Below, in pieces: positions 1 through 12,450 of a stretch of 62,947 nt of DNA. The notes below the pieces were generated by a model. It was not told the origin of the DNA. It did not search any database and worked only from the letters and a program-made list of their open reading frames with translations. Both the position numbers and the translations under genes were made by a program. The stretch is from Triparma columacea (taxonomy: Eukaryota; Sar; Bolidophyceae; Parmales; Triparmaceae), in contig BRYA01000077.1 in NCBI GenBank assembly GCA_030267965.1, forward strand, positions 17,625-80,571. The letters are read 5' to 3'. How positions within the stretch are numbered: the first letter of the stretch is position 1; every line of letters starts with the position of its first letter.

Positions 1-171
1 CCCCCCCCAATGCCCCAGAAAAGCAACTCCAAGCCCCCAACGGCCTTTCTCTTCCTAGACATCCAGTGCTTCCAGCAACTTTTTCGAAACGCTCACCCAC
101 TTCTCGGTGTGGACAAACCAAAAAAACAACGCAAAGAAAACCAGCATCATCTTAAACGCAACTCCACCCAT
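1..171 (-). CDS. Partial gene with signal-peptide-like start, running off the left edge
   Basis: An ATG on the minus strand (171-169) opens a frame that stays open to the window edge. It begins MGGVAFKMMLVFFALFFLVC, a short N-region followed by a hydrophobic stretch that would fit a signal peptide or membrane anchor. It would be divergent from the Sel1-repeat gene starting at 238, with only 66 bp between them. Nothing downstream is recognisable, and a second minus-strand frame here is also partly protein-like but lacks an ATG. Only the N-terminus is present, so the call rests on the hydrophobic start and the divergent layout. Confidence 0.25.
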
Positions 172-237
172 GCTAAAGCAGACCAAGCAATTTTAGATTA
201 TTAATTCCAGTACACCCCATCAAACACTTGTGTTTGA

Positions 238-3200
238 ATGGAATATCACCCCCCCAGTCGGCCCCACACCGTCTATCATTACCCCTACACACTCCTCATT
301 GTAATTATTCTCCCCCTCGTTGCCTCCACTATTGAAGTTTCATTATCTCTCCCTCCGGCGTTTCTCTATAGTCGCCTTCACCCTGGATCTGAGGCTTCCA
401 ACGATAAATTCTGCGCCTTCGAGCGCCTCGTTCTAAATTGGTCGGTCCTCAAGGTGCCCGTGGACAATGGAGTCGCTTTCGATGTTCCATTTGACCTGCT
501 ACATGTTGCCAGGATGGAACTTGTCAAGGACATTTTGGGCGATTTAGAGGTACAGGCGGTACCCCTCGGTCACTCAGAAGACCAAGGGGTCCACGTGAAG
601 AGATGGGAGAAGAGTTCTGAGCCCGTGGGAGGCGAAACTGTATCGCTTTCGTGTGATTCCAATGGAGGTGAGAATGGACAGAAGAGAAGTCCCTTGTCAC
701 CTTCACTACTCATGCAACCCTTTTGCTCGCCCAGGCCCTGCCTGCACGATAGCTATAAAGTCAGTGCTAATCGAAGAACTTCGAGACGGCGATGCGCCGT
801 ACACGCACGTACTAGCACTAACCTTCAATGCTGACGTTGACGTGGACAAAGCAGAAGCGAAGATAGTGGGGAGGGATGAAGTTTTGTGAGTGACCATGGC
901 CGGCAAACCCGCTCCTGCCCGCTTGCCTCCCTCCGTCCCTAACCCGCCCCCCCATCTCGCCAAACCCCACTCAGGTCTCTCTTCAAATTGAGCCCCCCCC
1001 CCACCCCCCTAGATGATGTGGGCGCAGAACCCGTTTGGAAATCCCGTGATCTTCTGCACCTGCCCATCAAGGGTTCAATCGTCGAAGCAGCTTTCGACAA
1101 TACCCTGTCAATCACTCTGTCTTCGCCACCTCCTCCGCCTAGTAAAAGCAAATTTATTGACATCACCTCCACTTTGTCTCTGAGAATAAGCGAGCCGGGG
1201 CTGTATTCCTTGCGTCTGATTTCTTCCCAGTCCTCCAATTTCGCTACGATAACGGAGCCCTTCCATATAATGGACTGCGATGGTTCAGGATCAGCTCCCT
1301 CCGAGCTCATTAGTCCATCCTCTACCTTGTCATCCCATCAGAAGGCTCTCACCGCTGACGCCCAGACACCTATCCCCCCCCCACTCTTCCGAGTGCCATC
1401 AAAGATCTCCCTTCCTGGGAACCGACCCTTCATCATCCCCTCCTCAAAAATACCCACGTCTTCCTCCCCCGTGACCCTATCATTCTGGGTTTGGTTCGGA
1501 GGACCTGACGACAGTCAAGGCGAGCACAGGACGCTATTTTACAAGGGTGACCCATCAGCCAAGACCCAGGACCGCACCCCATCAGCGTTTTTCGTGCCTG
1601 TTTCCGCACCCGCGGAACACGACACCCTCGCATCTCTGGACTCCCATGGAGGCCAAGAGGCAGAGGCAGCAGCCCAGCCGACCCCCCTCCTCTTGCAACT
1701 ATCGACTGTGAATGCAGGCGAGGCTGGCTCCGAGTCAAAAAGGGGCATAGAAGCTGGGCGTTTCAACCACCTTGCTTTCACCCTAGCAGATGGAATGTAC
1801 TCGTTATATATCGATGGCGAACTTGACAGCAAACTGCAGTATGACGACCTTATGCTGCATAATGAACACGGCATGATGATGGGATACGCGCCGGGGATGA
1901 AAGGCCCCAGGATGGTGGTTAGCGACCTCAAGGTGTGGGGGGTGGAGCTGCCACCTCAAGAAATTAAGAAGATCAAGAACAGGGAGGCCCTCCGTCACAG
2001 CGGCCTCGGAGCCTTGGGCACAATTTCCTCCATGAATGCCCTTAAACCTTCTCCTCGCACCCAACGTCGTATAGCATCTCCACCTCCAGGAGTGCCTCAG
2101 AAACACATTCAGTCGACGCGTGTCTCTGCCCTACAAGCTCTTTCAGCGCTCCGTGAAGGCGAGTGCGGGGGGGACGTGAGGGAGAGGCTGGCTTTGTTGG
2201 AAGAGGCAGCCAATTGTGGGAGCGCAAAGGCAGCTCTTATGGCCGCTGAAATATACCTGTATGGTGCAGAGAGGGAGAACCTTTTAAGAAAAGACTCGGA
2301 ATCATCTCCCTGTACCACCTTGGGGACAAAGCATAGAGATGTGAGGAAGGCAATGAAATTTTTGGAGCTGGCGAGTGCTGGCGGAGAGGTTGAAGCAATG
2401 TATAGAATGAGCCTCCTGCTTTCGTCAGGGATAGGAGTCGAAGGAGTCGACGATATAGGAGGCGTGGAGAGATTAGAGAGGGGGGCTTTAACGATGGTAG
2501 CTGGGGGAGATGGAGAGGGAGGGGAAGGGGATGAGGGCAGAGAGGGCTTTGAAACCATCATCATGCAGCCTCCCCTCTCAACCCCACTGGCAACAAGAGA
2601 TGCAATCTCATCGCTCGCTCTGGACCTTCTCCACCTGGCAGCGGGGGACGGGCACCCGAATGCAGCTTTGATCCTCGGCCACCGTTACAGCAAGGGCTAC
2701 GGCGTGAAGAAGGACGTCGAGGCTGCGGCCCATTATCTGAGGATGAGCAGCGATGCCGCTTCGGAGTACTATCACAGGCCCGGGAATCAGCCGATGCACG
2801 AATACCACCGTCTCAGGGTCGGCCACGAGGCGGATCTTGTCAAGGGCGAGCAGGGCGAGGACGACGAGCAACTTCAGTATACAATAATGATGGCAGAGAA
2901 GGGCGATATGGTGGCCATGGCAAACTATGCCAGCATGCTGTATTGGGGCGTGAGGGGGTTCGGGAGAGATCACGTCAAAGCGCTTGACTTTTGGAACAGG
3001 GCGGCAGAGCTTGGCGATGTGAACGCCCTGTGCGGTGCCGCCTCAATGTACGTTAGGGGGGAGGGAATGGACGAACCTGACATCAACAAGGCCGTCGAGT
3101 ACTACGAGAAGGCGGTGGGAATGGGCAGCGCTACAGCAATGAACGGCCTGGGCTATGCGTACTTTCTCGGCCAGGGTGGGATGGAGGAAGACAAAGAGAA

Positions 3201-4473
3201 AGCATTTGGGTACTTTCTTCAAGCCGCTGAGCTGGAGCAGGACGCAGATTCCTTGACCAACGCCGCTCATTGTTATTCGAACGGTCACGGAGTTGAGAAG
3301 GACGAGTACAAAGCCGCCGTGCTTTACGACAAGGCTGCGACAATGTTTGGAAACTTTGACGCCGCCGTTGAGATGGGAAGGAGGTTCCACGAGGGTGGGA
3401 GGGGCGTCGTTAGGGACCCTTCGCAGTCTATTAACTACCTGATTAGCGCCAGTAGGGCGGGTGATACGGGGGAGCTGGTAAGGAAGGGCTTTGATTTGTA
3501 CATGGAAGGAGACTACGATGCTGCCTTCAAAGTTTACGCCGAGGCGGCCGAGCTCGGGTTCGAGGTCGGAGCGAACAACGCCGCTTACTTGCTCGATGTT
3601 GGTAAAGCAAGCATTGTTAGTAGTGACGGTGAGGGGGAGGAGAGGGGGGAAGAGGGGAGAGGGGGCCGCAACGCGCTCATTGCCCACAGTGGAGATAGCG
3701 CAAATTCGAGGGGCGACCTCATCAAAAAGGCGGCATCGCTTCGTTTCCACTGGATGGCCTCCGAAGAGAACAACGCTGAGTCATTTGCAGCCATCGGAGA
3801 CTCCTTTTACTACGGGATTGCGAAGGACAGCAACAGCGACGTTGACCTTGACAAGGCGTTCTGGTGGTACAGCAAGGCGGGCAGGGAGGGCAGCGTGAAG
3901 GGAGCTTACTACACGGCGTGGCTGCAAGAGTACTACAAAGGCGACCTGGAGGCGGCTGAGAGGCAGTACGAGAGAGTGCTGAGAATGATTACGATGGAGG
4001 AGGGGGGGATGGAGCTCATGCTTCTCGTTAAGTTCAACATGTGGAGGGTGAAAAACAAAATGGGATGGGCGTGGAAAACTTACGAAAGCGTGAGAGGGGC
4101 CTTGTTCGGACGGGGAGGTGGCGCGGGAGGGGCGTTCAGGGAGGGATTACCCAAGCTTCCCATCGAGCGGGGAGGGGAGCAAGGGGGGGTGTGGGCGGGG
4201 AGGGGAGAGGAGGAAGGGGAGGGGGAAGAGGGGGGGGAGAAGAAGGATTGGATCTCGGTGCTGTCTTCAGCGATTACCAAGGCAAGGTTTCTTTTCAAGA
4301 GCCTTTTTCTGAAGCACAGGGGAACTGTCTTTGGCCTGAACCAAAGCGAAAACCTCGGTAATGACGTTTTGTGGGGCAACGTTTGCATCGCAGCTTGTGT
4401 TGCATTGCTCGCTGTTAATCTTCTCAGGTTGGTTGGCATGGCGATGAGAGCAGGGGGGAGGGTGGGAGGGTAA
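238..4473 (+). CDS. SEL1L/HRD3-like Sel1-repeat membrane protein with LamG-like domain
   Basis: Exons 238-667, 735-885 and 975-4473 join in phase to give 1,359 residues. A hydrophobic segment at about residues 17-33 should target the protein to the ER. Residues ~355-530 look like a LamG/concanavalin-type beta-sandwich (SFWVWFGG, DGMYSLYIDGELD). From ~580 to 1190 there are many Sel1/TPR-like repeats (for example YSKGYGVKKDVEAAAHYLRM, YANGHG-type blocks with AAELG spacers). A single TM helix lies at ~1329-1349, near the C-terminus. Luminal Sel1 repeats plus one C-terminal TM is the layout of SEL1L/Hrd3, the substrate-recruiting partner of the HRD1 ubiquitin ligase in ER-associated degradation; that role is inferred from architecture. 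The acceptor at 974 was chosen because the nearer AG at 1012 gives an immediate stop. Intron 1 begins GTGAGAATGGACAG, one of the shared intron starts described in the findings. Confidence 0.8.
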
Positions 4474-4551
4474 GGGCAACACTTCAAAGACTTCAAGCAC
4501 CGATTTTTCTTTTCTTCAAAGTGAGCAGGAAAGACTATTTTGGCCAGTGTC

Positions 4552-6303
4552 ATGCGGACAGTGATGAGATGTGGAATTGTTTTGCTTTGCACTCAAATGA
4601 CCCTAAGTTTCAACCCCGATCGTCTTTTTGGGGCTACACGTCATTCATCTTCCACTTTTTCTCAGGGTTCGCTTCATCGCCGACATCACATTGACCAGCA
4701 CAGCTTCAAATCGCACGCCGTTAGCGAAGTTGCTGCGGTTTCAGCACCAACTTATTCACCAAATACGATTCCTGAACTCCTTCACACCTTGTGGGGCGAA
4801 GTGAATGAAATTATCCCCCAAGACATTGGGACAACTTCGACTATTGTCTTTACTCCTCCACCATCTGAGCCCTCCAAGGACGTTCGCTACGCTATCCCAC
4901 CTAAACCCTACCTTAACTCATCTGTCCCTCAAGCAATATCTAATCACTTGAACATTTGTGCTGACATTTGCACTTCGTTTGGCTCCACTGTGATGCACAG
5001 GTTGACAGTGGAGGGACCCAACATGGTCGTGAACCTCAAGCGCGTTAAGGATGCATTCGATATGGAAGATCTTCCCTACGACCCGCTTTGGGACGACGAC
5101 GACGATTGGGCTGTTCCTGATCCCGAGGAGGACGAGAAGGTGAGGAAAGTTTTGGGCAGGGTTGCTGATTGTTTGGTGAAGAGGAACTACCCCCCCCCCT
5201 ACCTCCCCATTCCCTCCCAAACCTCATCCCCTCAACTCCCATTCCCTCCCTCAGTTGGTGCAGAAGGAGCTTTTCCACTCTCTCCCAGAAAACGTTCCGG
5301 CCTCTGACGAGACGATCTGCGAACAGTCCAAGCTCTGGGTCGACACCATGATGTCTTCCCTCGCTCTTTGTCCCTTCACGTCTGGGGCTGAAATGGCGGG
5401 CCTGCCCATGGGCAAGATTCGTTACGAGGTGGATCGGGTCAAGAACATCGAGGGGGTCTATGAGAAGTACTGGAACGAGGTGATGCTGATGGACGAGGCC
5501 AACGAAAAGGAGGTGAGAATGGACAATGGTACTGCAACGATTATGTTGCGAGTGGAACTTCAAAAAATTCTTACGCAAACCTTCCCGCGGCTCGCTCGCC
5601 GCGCTCGCTGCACTCGTAGGTTTCCACCACCTTGCTCATCACTCCTGAGTTCTGCATGGGTGGCAACGACGGAGTGGAGTTCTTCGAAGCGTTCTCCTCG
5701 ACCCTCACTTCTGCGCTGGAGGGTGGACTCAACACTGAGGACCTTCTCCAATTGGTCTTCTTCCATCCCCAGTGGACGTTCCGGGATGGCGGAGACAGGT
5801 CTGCCGAAGATGGAGGCACCTTCAACTACGCGCGCCGCTCCCCCTACCCCATGATCAATCTCCTCAGAACGCAACAAGTGAGAAGGGGGCAGAAAAGCAT
5901 CCCCACGGGTCTCGTGTACAGCCAGAATGGGAACACGCTCAAGGAGATTGGAGCCTCCACCCTTGAGAACATGCTGAGGGAGAGGAATTGGGACGCTGTC
6001 GGGGACATGAGGGTGGACAGGTCGGCCTACGAGGCCCTTGATCTAGCCCGAAACCTCCAGAGGAAGGCGGAGAAGAGTGGGATCGACTCAATCGCCGATC
6101 CTGATATTGACTACAACAGCGAGATCAAAGAGACAAACGCCAAGAAAATGAAGGAAGATAAGAGCAGGGTCGAGGAGGGGAATCTAATGAATGTTCTCAT
6201 ACAGGTCGTCGATAAGATTATTGACGGGAAAAAATTGACGGGGAGTGAGAGGGCGGTGGCTGTAACCGGCATCGACTTTCTACTGCAGGATTTGGATTTA
6301 TGA
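4552..6303 (+). CDS. DUF1415-domain protein, probably plastid-targeted
   Basis: Exons 4552-5175, 5255-5512 and 5620-6303 join in phase 0 throughout, giving 521 residues. The first ATG of the frame is 4552. The start is a signal peptide ending near LCTQMTLS with phenylalanine right after it, the ASAFAP-like pattern of secondary-plastid presequences. The C-terminal half carries DUF1415 (PF07209) hallmarks: ALCPFTSGAEM, VSTTLLITPEF (spanning the second splice junction, which supports it), FFHPQWTF and NYARRSPYPMINLLR. The biochemical role of DUF1415 is not known. The second intron (5513-5619) starts GTGAGAATGGACAATGG and ends with a GCTCGCTCGCC-type tract, placing it in the candidate introner family. 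Confidence 0.8.
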
Positions 6304-6545
6304 TCGTCAGACGGTCGATATGGTGTGTGCACGAGGCATTGCGTCATTGAAAACAGATTCTATACTTTGTTGAAAAAATAGTGTTCACTTTTACTATGAA
6401 TTCCTAGTGTTATCATGGATCAATCAAATTCGGCGTCAGACTTGCTTTCCTTGCATGGTGTTGCTTCTCTCACTTCTGACAAAACTCTGTGGAGACTCAA
6501 CCAGGTTTCAACCGCTCCAAACTACAAAGAAAACGGTCCGTGACG

Positions 6546-9500
6546 ATGCCAAATATTTCTTCCCAAGGGAAAAAGTTGGCGGACGGGAGTTATGCGCCAG
6601 ATGAGAAAGGACCTTCTGGTCTTCCCCGTCGTATTGAGAAAGTGAACCCAATTTCATTTCTCTTCTGGCTCTGGGTCGGAGACTTTGTTAGTAAGTTACA
6701 CGTGTGCGACGCGAGACCGGGCTACTACCACTTTCCTGCCCCCCCTCCTCCTCCCTCCCCCCCCCTAACCCCCTACCCCCCACGCCACCTTCCCCTCCCC
6801 TCCCCCCCTTCCCCCCTCAAGGCCTTGCTTACACCAAGGGCCAGATTACGGACGCTGACATTCCATACGTTCGCACCGCTTCCGAAGTCGATGTCCTAAA
6901 TAAGCGCTTCCTAGAAAACCTTACCTTCAAAGACCCCAAGACTGGGGCGGTGGTTCAGAGGGACCTCTCAAAGGCTCTCTACCTCACCTTCAAGGGGCCC
7001 ATCCTGCTCACTGCATTCTTCACGGTGATTGAGCTCTTCAGCAAGCTCATCACGCCAGTCTTCATCGGGATGCTCCTTAAATGGTTTGAGACTCCTTCTG
7101 AGCCGGGCATCAATGGGGTGCTCTATGCCGTGTTCCTCGTCCTCGCGACATTCGTAGGCCAGGGTCTAGTGTGGGCACACAGTTGCATGGTCTCTTTCGC
7201 TATGGGCATGGACATAAGGACCGTTTGTAACTCCCAGGTTTATAGGAAGGCCATGGCTCTGAGTCCCAGCAGCAGGGCTTCCACCAATACGGGGGAGCTC
7301 GTTACGTTCCTGAGCAGTGACAGCGAGAAGCTCCCTCAGACGATGGTCACCATCCATCAAATATGGATGGCCCCGCTCACCATCATCCTCGGCATGGTCA
7401 TGTTGCACAACTTCATTGGAAATGCCGCCTTCGTCGGCCTCGCAGTTCTGATCCTTTCGATGCCTCTGCAGGCCGCCATTGCAATCTCCACGTTCAAGTC
7501 GCAGAAAGCCATGGCTAAGTGCACCGACGAGAGGAACAACCTTGTCAACGAGGCGCTCCAGGGTATCAAGATTTTGAAGATGTACGGATGGGAGGACAGC
7601 TACCTCCAAAGGATCCAAGGTCTGAGGTCTGCCGAGATGGACAAGTGCAGGGACTACACTTACAAGTCTGCGTACATGATTTTCATGTTCATCGGAATCC
7701 CCCTTATGCTGAACCTCTCGGTCTTCTCAGTCCACTACGCCCTCGATGGCGACATGGGCCCTTCCACGATCTTCACTGCCATCTCCCTCATGGGCATCAT
7801 CCGCCTTCCTATGATTCTGCTCCCCATGACGATGCAAACGGCAATTTCTGCGTCGATCGCCCTGAAGCGCATGGACAAGTTCTTCAAGATGGAAGAAATT
7901 GTGAAAATCAAGAAGGAGTGCTCTGACAAGGAGAACGCAATTGAGCTCGAAGGCACCTTCACGTGGGGGGCTGCACCCATTGTGACAGAGGACGCGAAAG
8001 CTCCCGCTCCCTCTCCCAAAGGAAAGGACTATTCCGAGGCTGCCCAGGAGGAGGGCGTTGAGTTGAGCGCCATTACTATCGAGACTCCTGCTGATACCCC
8101 CTTTGAGATGTGCATTCCTGAGACGTCTCCCTTGATCATTAAGAAGGGCGAGCTCGTCGCCATCGTCGGAACCGTCGGCTCAGGCAAGTCCACTCTAATC
8201 GCAGCCGCCCTCGGGGAACTGGAGCTCAAGAGTGGTCGTGTGGGAGTAACTGGCGACGTCGGCCTCGCAGCTCAGAGCCCTTGGATCGTTAACAACACGC
8301 TTAAAGGTAACATCATCATGCACCACCCGTACGATCACGCTAGGTACAACCACACGATTGCAACCTGTGCCCTCACTGACGACATCAAGATGCTCCCAGC
8401 TGGAAATGACACGGAGATCGGAGAGAAGGGTATCAACCTATCCGGCGGCCAGAGGGCCAGAGTTAGGTGAGGCTGCAGCGGCGGAGGACAAAGCGACTGC
8501 GACTAGAGGATGAGCGAGTCGCGGAAAGGTCAGAAATCTATTTTCCAATGGCTAACGTCTCTCCCCTCTCCCCCTCAATCTCCTCACCCAATCCAGTCTT
8601 GCTCGTACTGTGTACGCGAACCCTGACATTTACATGCTCGACGATACTCTCTCAGCCGTCGACGCCCACGTCGGTAAGCACTTATTCGACAAGTGTATAA
8701 AGAAGGAAATGAAGGACAAGGGTAAGACTGTACTTTTCGCCACCAACCAACTGCACGTATTGGAAAACGTCGACAGGATCGTGGTTGTTATGGGAGGGAA
8801 GATATCGGAGATTGGAACGTACAATGAACTCATGAATGATAAGGGTGAATTCCAGAAGCTTATGGACGAGTTCAATACGAAGAATGGCGCCGAGTCGAAG
8901 CCAGAGAAGCACGGGTTGATGAGGACAAGGTCTTCCTCTATTGGAGGCGACAGTGTATCGGAGAAGGAGGAGATCGACATGACCGAGGAAGGAAGGTTAA
9001 TCGAGAAGGAGGGTATCGAGAAAGGTGGAGTTGACTCAAAGGTCTTCGAGCTGTACTTCGTCAAGGCAGTCGGTTCCTACATGGTCATCGTGCTCCTCAT
9101 TGCACTATCCGTCGCAGCACAGGGGACACAGAACGCACACGAGGTTATGAGCTCCGTCTGGTCAACCGAGTACGAGCTGACTGGTCGGGGTGATAAGTTC
9201 GAGGAGTACTTTGCTCTTTGGGGTGGTCTCGGGGTACTCGCCTTAGTCGTGTCGCTTGTCAGGGCGAGGGCGTGGGCGTGGCAGGCTATACAGGCATCCC
9301 TAAATCTTCACGACAGACTGCTGGTTAACGTTATTGGGAGCAAGATGGAGTTCTTTGACACTACGCCAATGGGACGGATTCTCAACCGCTTCACTAAGGA
9401 CTTCTACATGGTGGACTTGGAGCTGCCGAGGAACGTGAGCAACTTCATTGTCTGCCTCATGTCTGTCATCGGCGCTTTCGTAACTATCGGTGCCGTGCTT

Positions 9501-10772
9501 CCCTGGTTTTTCATCGTCCTCGGTCCGATACTTTGGTATTACCACAAGGTCCAGAGTTGGTACCGTCCTTTAAGCCGTGACGTTCAGCGTGTCGAGAGCG
9601 CAAGCAGGAGTCCCATATTCGCCTCCTTTTCCGAGGCCGTAAGCGGCGTAATGACCGTCCGGGCATTCGGCATGGAGGAGGAGCTACAGAGGAAGTGCGA
9701 CTACTATATCGACAGCGGGAACAACGCGTACTACCTTATGCACTCGTCTAACAGGTGGCTGCAGGTAAGGCTTGACGCGCTGGCGGGGTTCACGATGTCG
9801 TTCGTCTGCGTTTTCGTAGTGATCGGAAGGGAGCACCCTGATAGTATAACGGTTGACGCTGGGACGGCAGGACTGATGATAACGTTCGTGCAGATGGTTA
9901 CGGGACTTATGAACTGGACGGTTAGGATGGGCTGCGAAACGGAGGCGAGGATAACCAGCGTTGAGAGGATCGTTGAGTACTCAGAGATGGACACCCTCGA
10001 GGCAGCCCCAGTTGTCGATTCCTATAGACCCCCGAAAGAGTGGCCTACGGTAGGGGAGGTTAGGTTCTCTAATATGAGCATGCGCTACAAGGCGGGAGAT
10101 CCGTTGATCTTGAAGGACATAAACTTGCTAATTCCTGGAGGTAGCAAGGTCGGGGTAGCTGGTCGGACAGGGAGCGGGAAGAGCTCTTTGCTGGTCAGTT
10201 TGTTCAGGATGGCTGAGCCCACGAGCGATAGTGTGATAGAGATAGACGGTTACAACTGCCTGAAGGGTGGTCTGAAGGACGTTCGGGGCGCGATAAGTAT
10301 AATCCCACAGGACCCTGTAATGTTCAACGGGACCGTGAAGAGCAACGTCGACCCCACGGACCAATACTCGGAGGAGGAGATCATGAGCGCCCTTAGGAAC
10401 GCAGAGCTCGGCGAGGCCGTTAGTACCCTCGCCGACGTCGTGGACGACGGAGGCACCAACTACAGCGTAGGACAGAGGCAGCTTTTCTGCCTGGCTAGGG
10501 CCCTGCTAAGGAAGACCAAGGTCCTAGTCCTGGACGAGGCCACTGCCAACGTGGACGTCCAGACGGACGAGAAGATCCAGGGGACGCTACGGAGGGAGTT
10601 CGAGAGCTGCACGGTGATAACGATTGCGCACAGGCTTAACACGATTTCGGATAGCGACTATATACTCGTTATGGATGATGGGAGGGTGGGGGAGTTTGAT
10701 AACCCGAGGGCATTGGAGAAGGATGAGGACAGCATGTGGAGCAAACTGCTAAAGAGCGAGAGGCAGAAGTGA
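6546..10772 (+). CDS. ABC transporter, subfamily C (MRP-like), full-length
   Basis: Exons 6546-6690, 6822-8466 and 8597-10772 give 1,321 residues in phase. Layout is TMD1-NBD1-TMD2-NBD2 without an N-terminal TMD0, like the short MRPs. NBD1 has Walker A GTVGSGKST (~498), signature LSGGQRARVSLAR (~588, spanning an intron) and Walker B IYMLDDTLSAVD (~610), with Asp where the catalytic Glu is usual; this is typical of ABCC NBD1. NBD2 has Walker A GRTGSGKSS (~1120), a diverged signature YSVGQRQLFCLAR (~1219) and Walker B VLVLDEATANVD (~1240). It should export organic anions or conjugates at the plasma or vacuolar membrane. The start is not settled: an upstream ATG at 6415 opens a 42-codon frame that could splice in from 6504 to 6576. 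Confidence 0.93.
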
Positions 10773-10903
10773 GGGAGGAGGAGGGGGGGGAGGGGATACG
10801 GAAAAAAAAACCCGAAGGGGAAGTTTGGTCTGGAAAGGACGATGTTTCCTTACGTTGTTTGTGTTATCTCTTCCCACCCCCACCCCGGCCCTTCTCCGGT
10901 CGT

Positions 10904-11387
10904 TTAATCCTGTTCCTCCTTAAGGTCTGGAATTTGTTCTGTAATAAGTTCGACCAGTGCCGGTGAGTTCGCTCCCTCCACCATCCCAACAGCTTTCCCG
11001 AATCTGACCGCCAAGAAAAGCGGCGAGCACCCTTTCTCCCCCACGTCCCCGAGCTTCGCGTCGTCGCTACCGAGCTCCTGGACCTTGGATGCAAAGGTTG
11101 GGATAGACGCGGAGAGGATGGCCACGCGCTTATCTGCCTGCTCAGTGTCAAGCATTACGCGGTTGAATGTAGGGATGAGAGTCTCCGTCTGACCTGACCA
11201 GCCCTGGTGTACGTCGATTACTGTTCGGGAGAGTGGAGGGGAGGATTGGTTTGTTAGGGTAGAGTTGGGGCGGTTGAGAGGAGGGGGAGGGAAACCTACC
11301 TAATAGAATGTCCTGGGACTTCTCCAACCAAGTGTCGAACTCCTCGACGGATTCAATCGGCTTAACGGGGTTTGTTTTTGCAGCCAT
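10904..11387 (-). CDS. Thioredoxin-fold protein lacking the CxxC active site
   Basis: Exons 11387-11300 and 11220-10904 join in phase 1 and give 134 residues. The junction produces VIDVHQGWSGQTETLIPTF, which lines up with the strand and active-site helix of thioredoxins of the NME8/TXNDC type (usually WCGPC, here WSGQT). Both redox cysteines are therefore absent. The C-terminal half (PLFLAVRFGKAVGMVEGANS) matches the strand-turn-strand of the fold, with Ser-Pro replaced by Cys-Ser-Pro before PLFL. The protein probably binds or scaffolds rather than performing dithiol exchange; such proteins are common in flagella, but that is a guess. It is convergent with the ABCC gene, with about 130 bp between stop codons. 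Confidence 0.7.
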
Positions 11388-11542
11388 TGTTATATCAGGT
11401 GGATGGGAGGGAAAGGGGTTGAGGAGGTGCTATTTTTGGGAGTAAAGTCCAAGAAGAGAGTCTGGAGTCTGGAAAGGTGAGGGATGAAGGTGGAAAAGAA
11501 AGAGAAAAGCTTTGGGGTGAATTAGTTGTATATTGTTGTATT

Positions 11543-11998
11543 CTAACCCTCGATTTCGTTATAAGCAAGGTCTATCAGCATTGGACTACGGGTAGCTGGG
11601 AAGTAGAGACGGTTTACAAGGATGAATCCTGTTGTTGAAAGGGTGCCAAGGAGAGGGACGAGAAGAAGGATGTTTGGAAGTCTTACCCTAGCTCATATAC
11701 TTCCCTTAACCCTTCTTCAAATACTTATACTACTCAATCATACACCATTCATTGATACATTCCACATTCCACATTCCACATTGATGACATCACATATCAC
11801 TCCAACTCAGGAGGAAGGAAGGTGAGAGAAAGGGAGCGACGGACTAAAGATTGCGTAGGAGTACGGGAACGACATGGGCACTGGTATGCCGAATGGGAAC
11901 AGCGATGGTATGAACAAGGATTTGAACCAGAGGGAGCGCAGCGAGGACAATACTGGTTTCTTGAGGAGAGCTTGAGCGGAGAGAGGCGTCGACGCCAT
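11543..11998 (-). CDS. Small putative membrane protein, two exons, intron uncertain
   Basis: Two protein-like minus-strand blocks lie in the interval. The first starts at ATG 11998 (MASTPLSAQALLKKPVLSS, then hydrophobic FIPSLFPFGIPVP) and reads open to about 11807. The second, about 11687-11543, encodes a clear hydrophobic helix (NILLLVPLLGTLSTTGFILV) followed by NRLYFPATRSPM and stop TAG at 11543. The codon choice in both suits this genome. I could not find a standard GTGAGT/GTAAGT donor joining them, so the splice and total length are open. The amphipathic, Ser/Lys/Leu-rich N-terminus would suit a mitochondrial import signal. No family recognised. Confidence 0.4.
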
Positions 11999-12450
11999 GT
12001 ATACACGATCCCGGGGATCGACCGTAGCCACCCCACCCCCCCCCCTCCGCGCCTCTTGTGCAGGAGTCGTCGCTGCTCCTACAATCTCTCCGGCCGTCGG
12101 AGCTTCTCTCCTGCAACATTACGTCATCATTTCACCCCTCCTTACCCCACTCAAACTGAAAATAAAAACTAACCCATTGACCCCAACGCAACCCTTTCCG
12201 TTTCCCCTTTGCTATCAGCACTCAAATCATCACACAAACCTCTTTGTTTGCTACACCAAAGAGTAGAATAACATCTATTAAACCAACAATTAAACCAACA
12301 ATTAAACCAACAATCAAACACAAATCAACAATAAAACATCATCACATCACACCCTCCCCAACTCTCCCTCCCACATCCTCCAACACAATTTCCAACTTCC
12401 CCCCTTCCTCCTCGAAATCACCTTCCCCTAAATCTCCCCGAATTCAGCCC
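11999..12450. promoter_or_regulatory. Divergent intergenic region with 12-bp tandem repeat
   Basis: About 450 bp separate the ATG of the small minus-strand gene (11998) from the first ATG of the mTERF gene (12451), so both promoters must lie here. The stretch holds a C-run at about 12034 and a 12-bp unit ATTAAACCAACA present three times in perfect tandem at 12277-12312, followed by decayed copies. The mTERF reading frame stays open upstream to 12244 without an ATG, so part of this could be 5' untranslated or an undetected upstream exon. Confidence 0.4.

Noticed and set aside
10..204. 64-codon plus-strand frame at the left edge
   Set aside because: It lies opposite a signal-peptide-like minus-strand start and has no domain or neighbour support.
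6415..6543. Upstream ATG frame (MDQSNSASDLLSL) as the true start of the ABC transporter
   Set aside because: It needs a 71-nt intron with a weak acceptor (GGGAAAAAG); the ATG at 6546 needs none. It is kept only as an alternative.
11822..12172. Plus-strand frame rich in Arg/Glu/Trp between the two small minus-strand genes and mTERF
   Set aside because: It looks protein-like, but the opposite strand has an ATG, a hydrophobic helix and a natural stop; no splice partner was found on the plus strand.
12277..12324. CRISPR-like or satellite array suggested by regular 12-bp units
   Set aside because: Only three perfect tandem units without spacers; it is a simple minisatellite.
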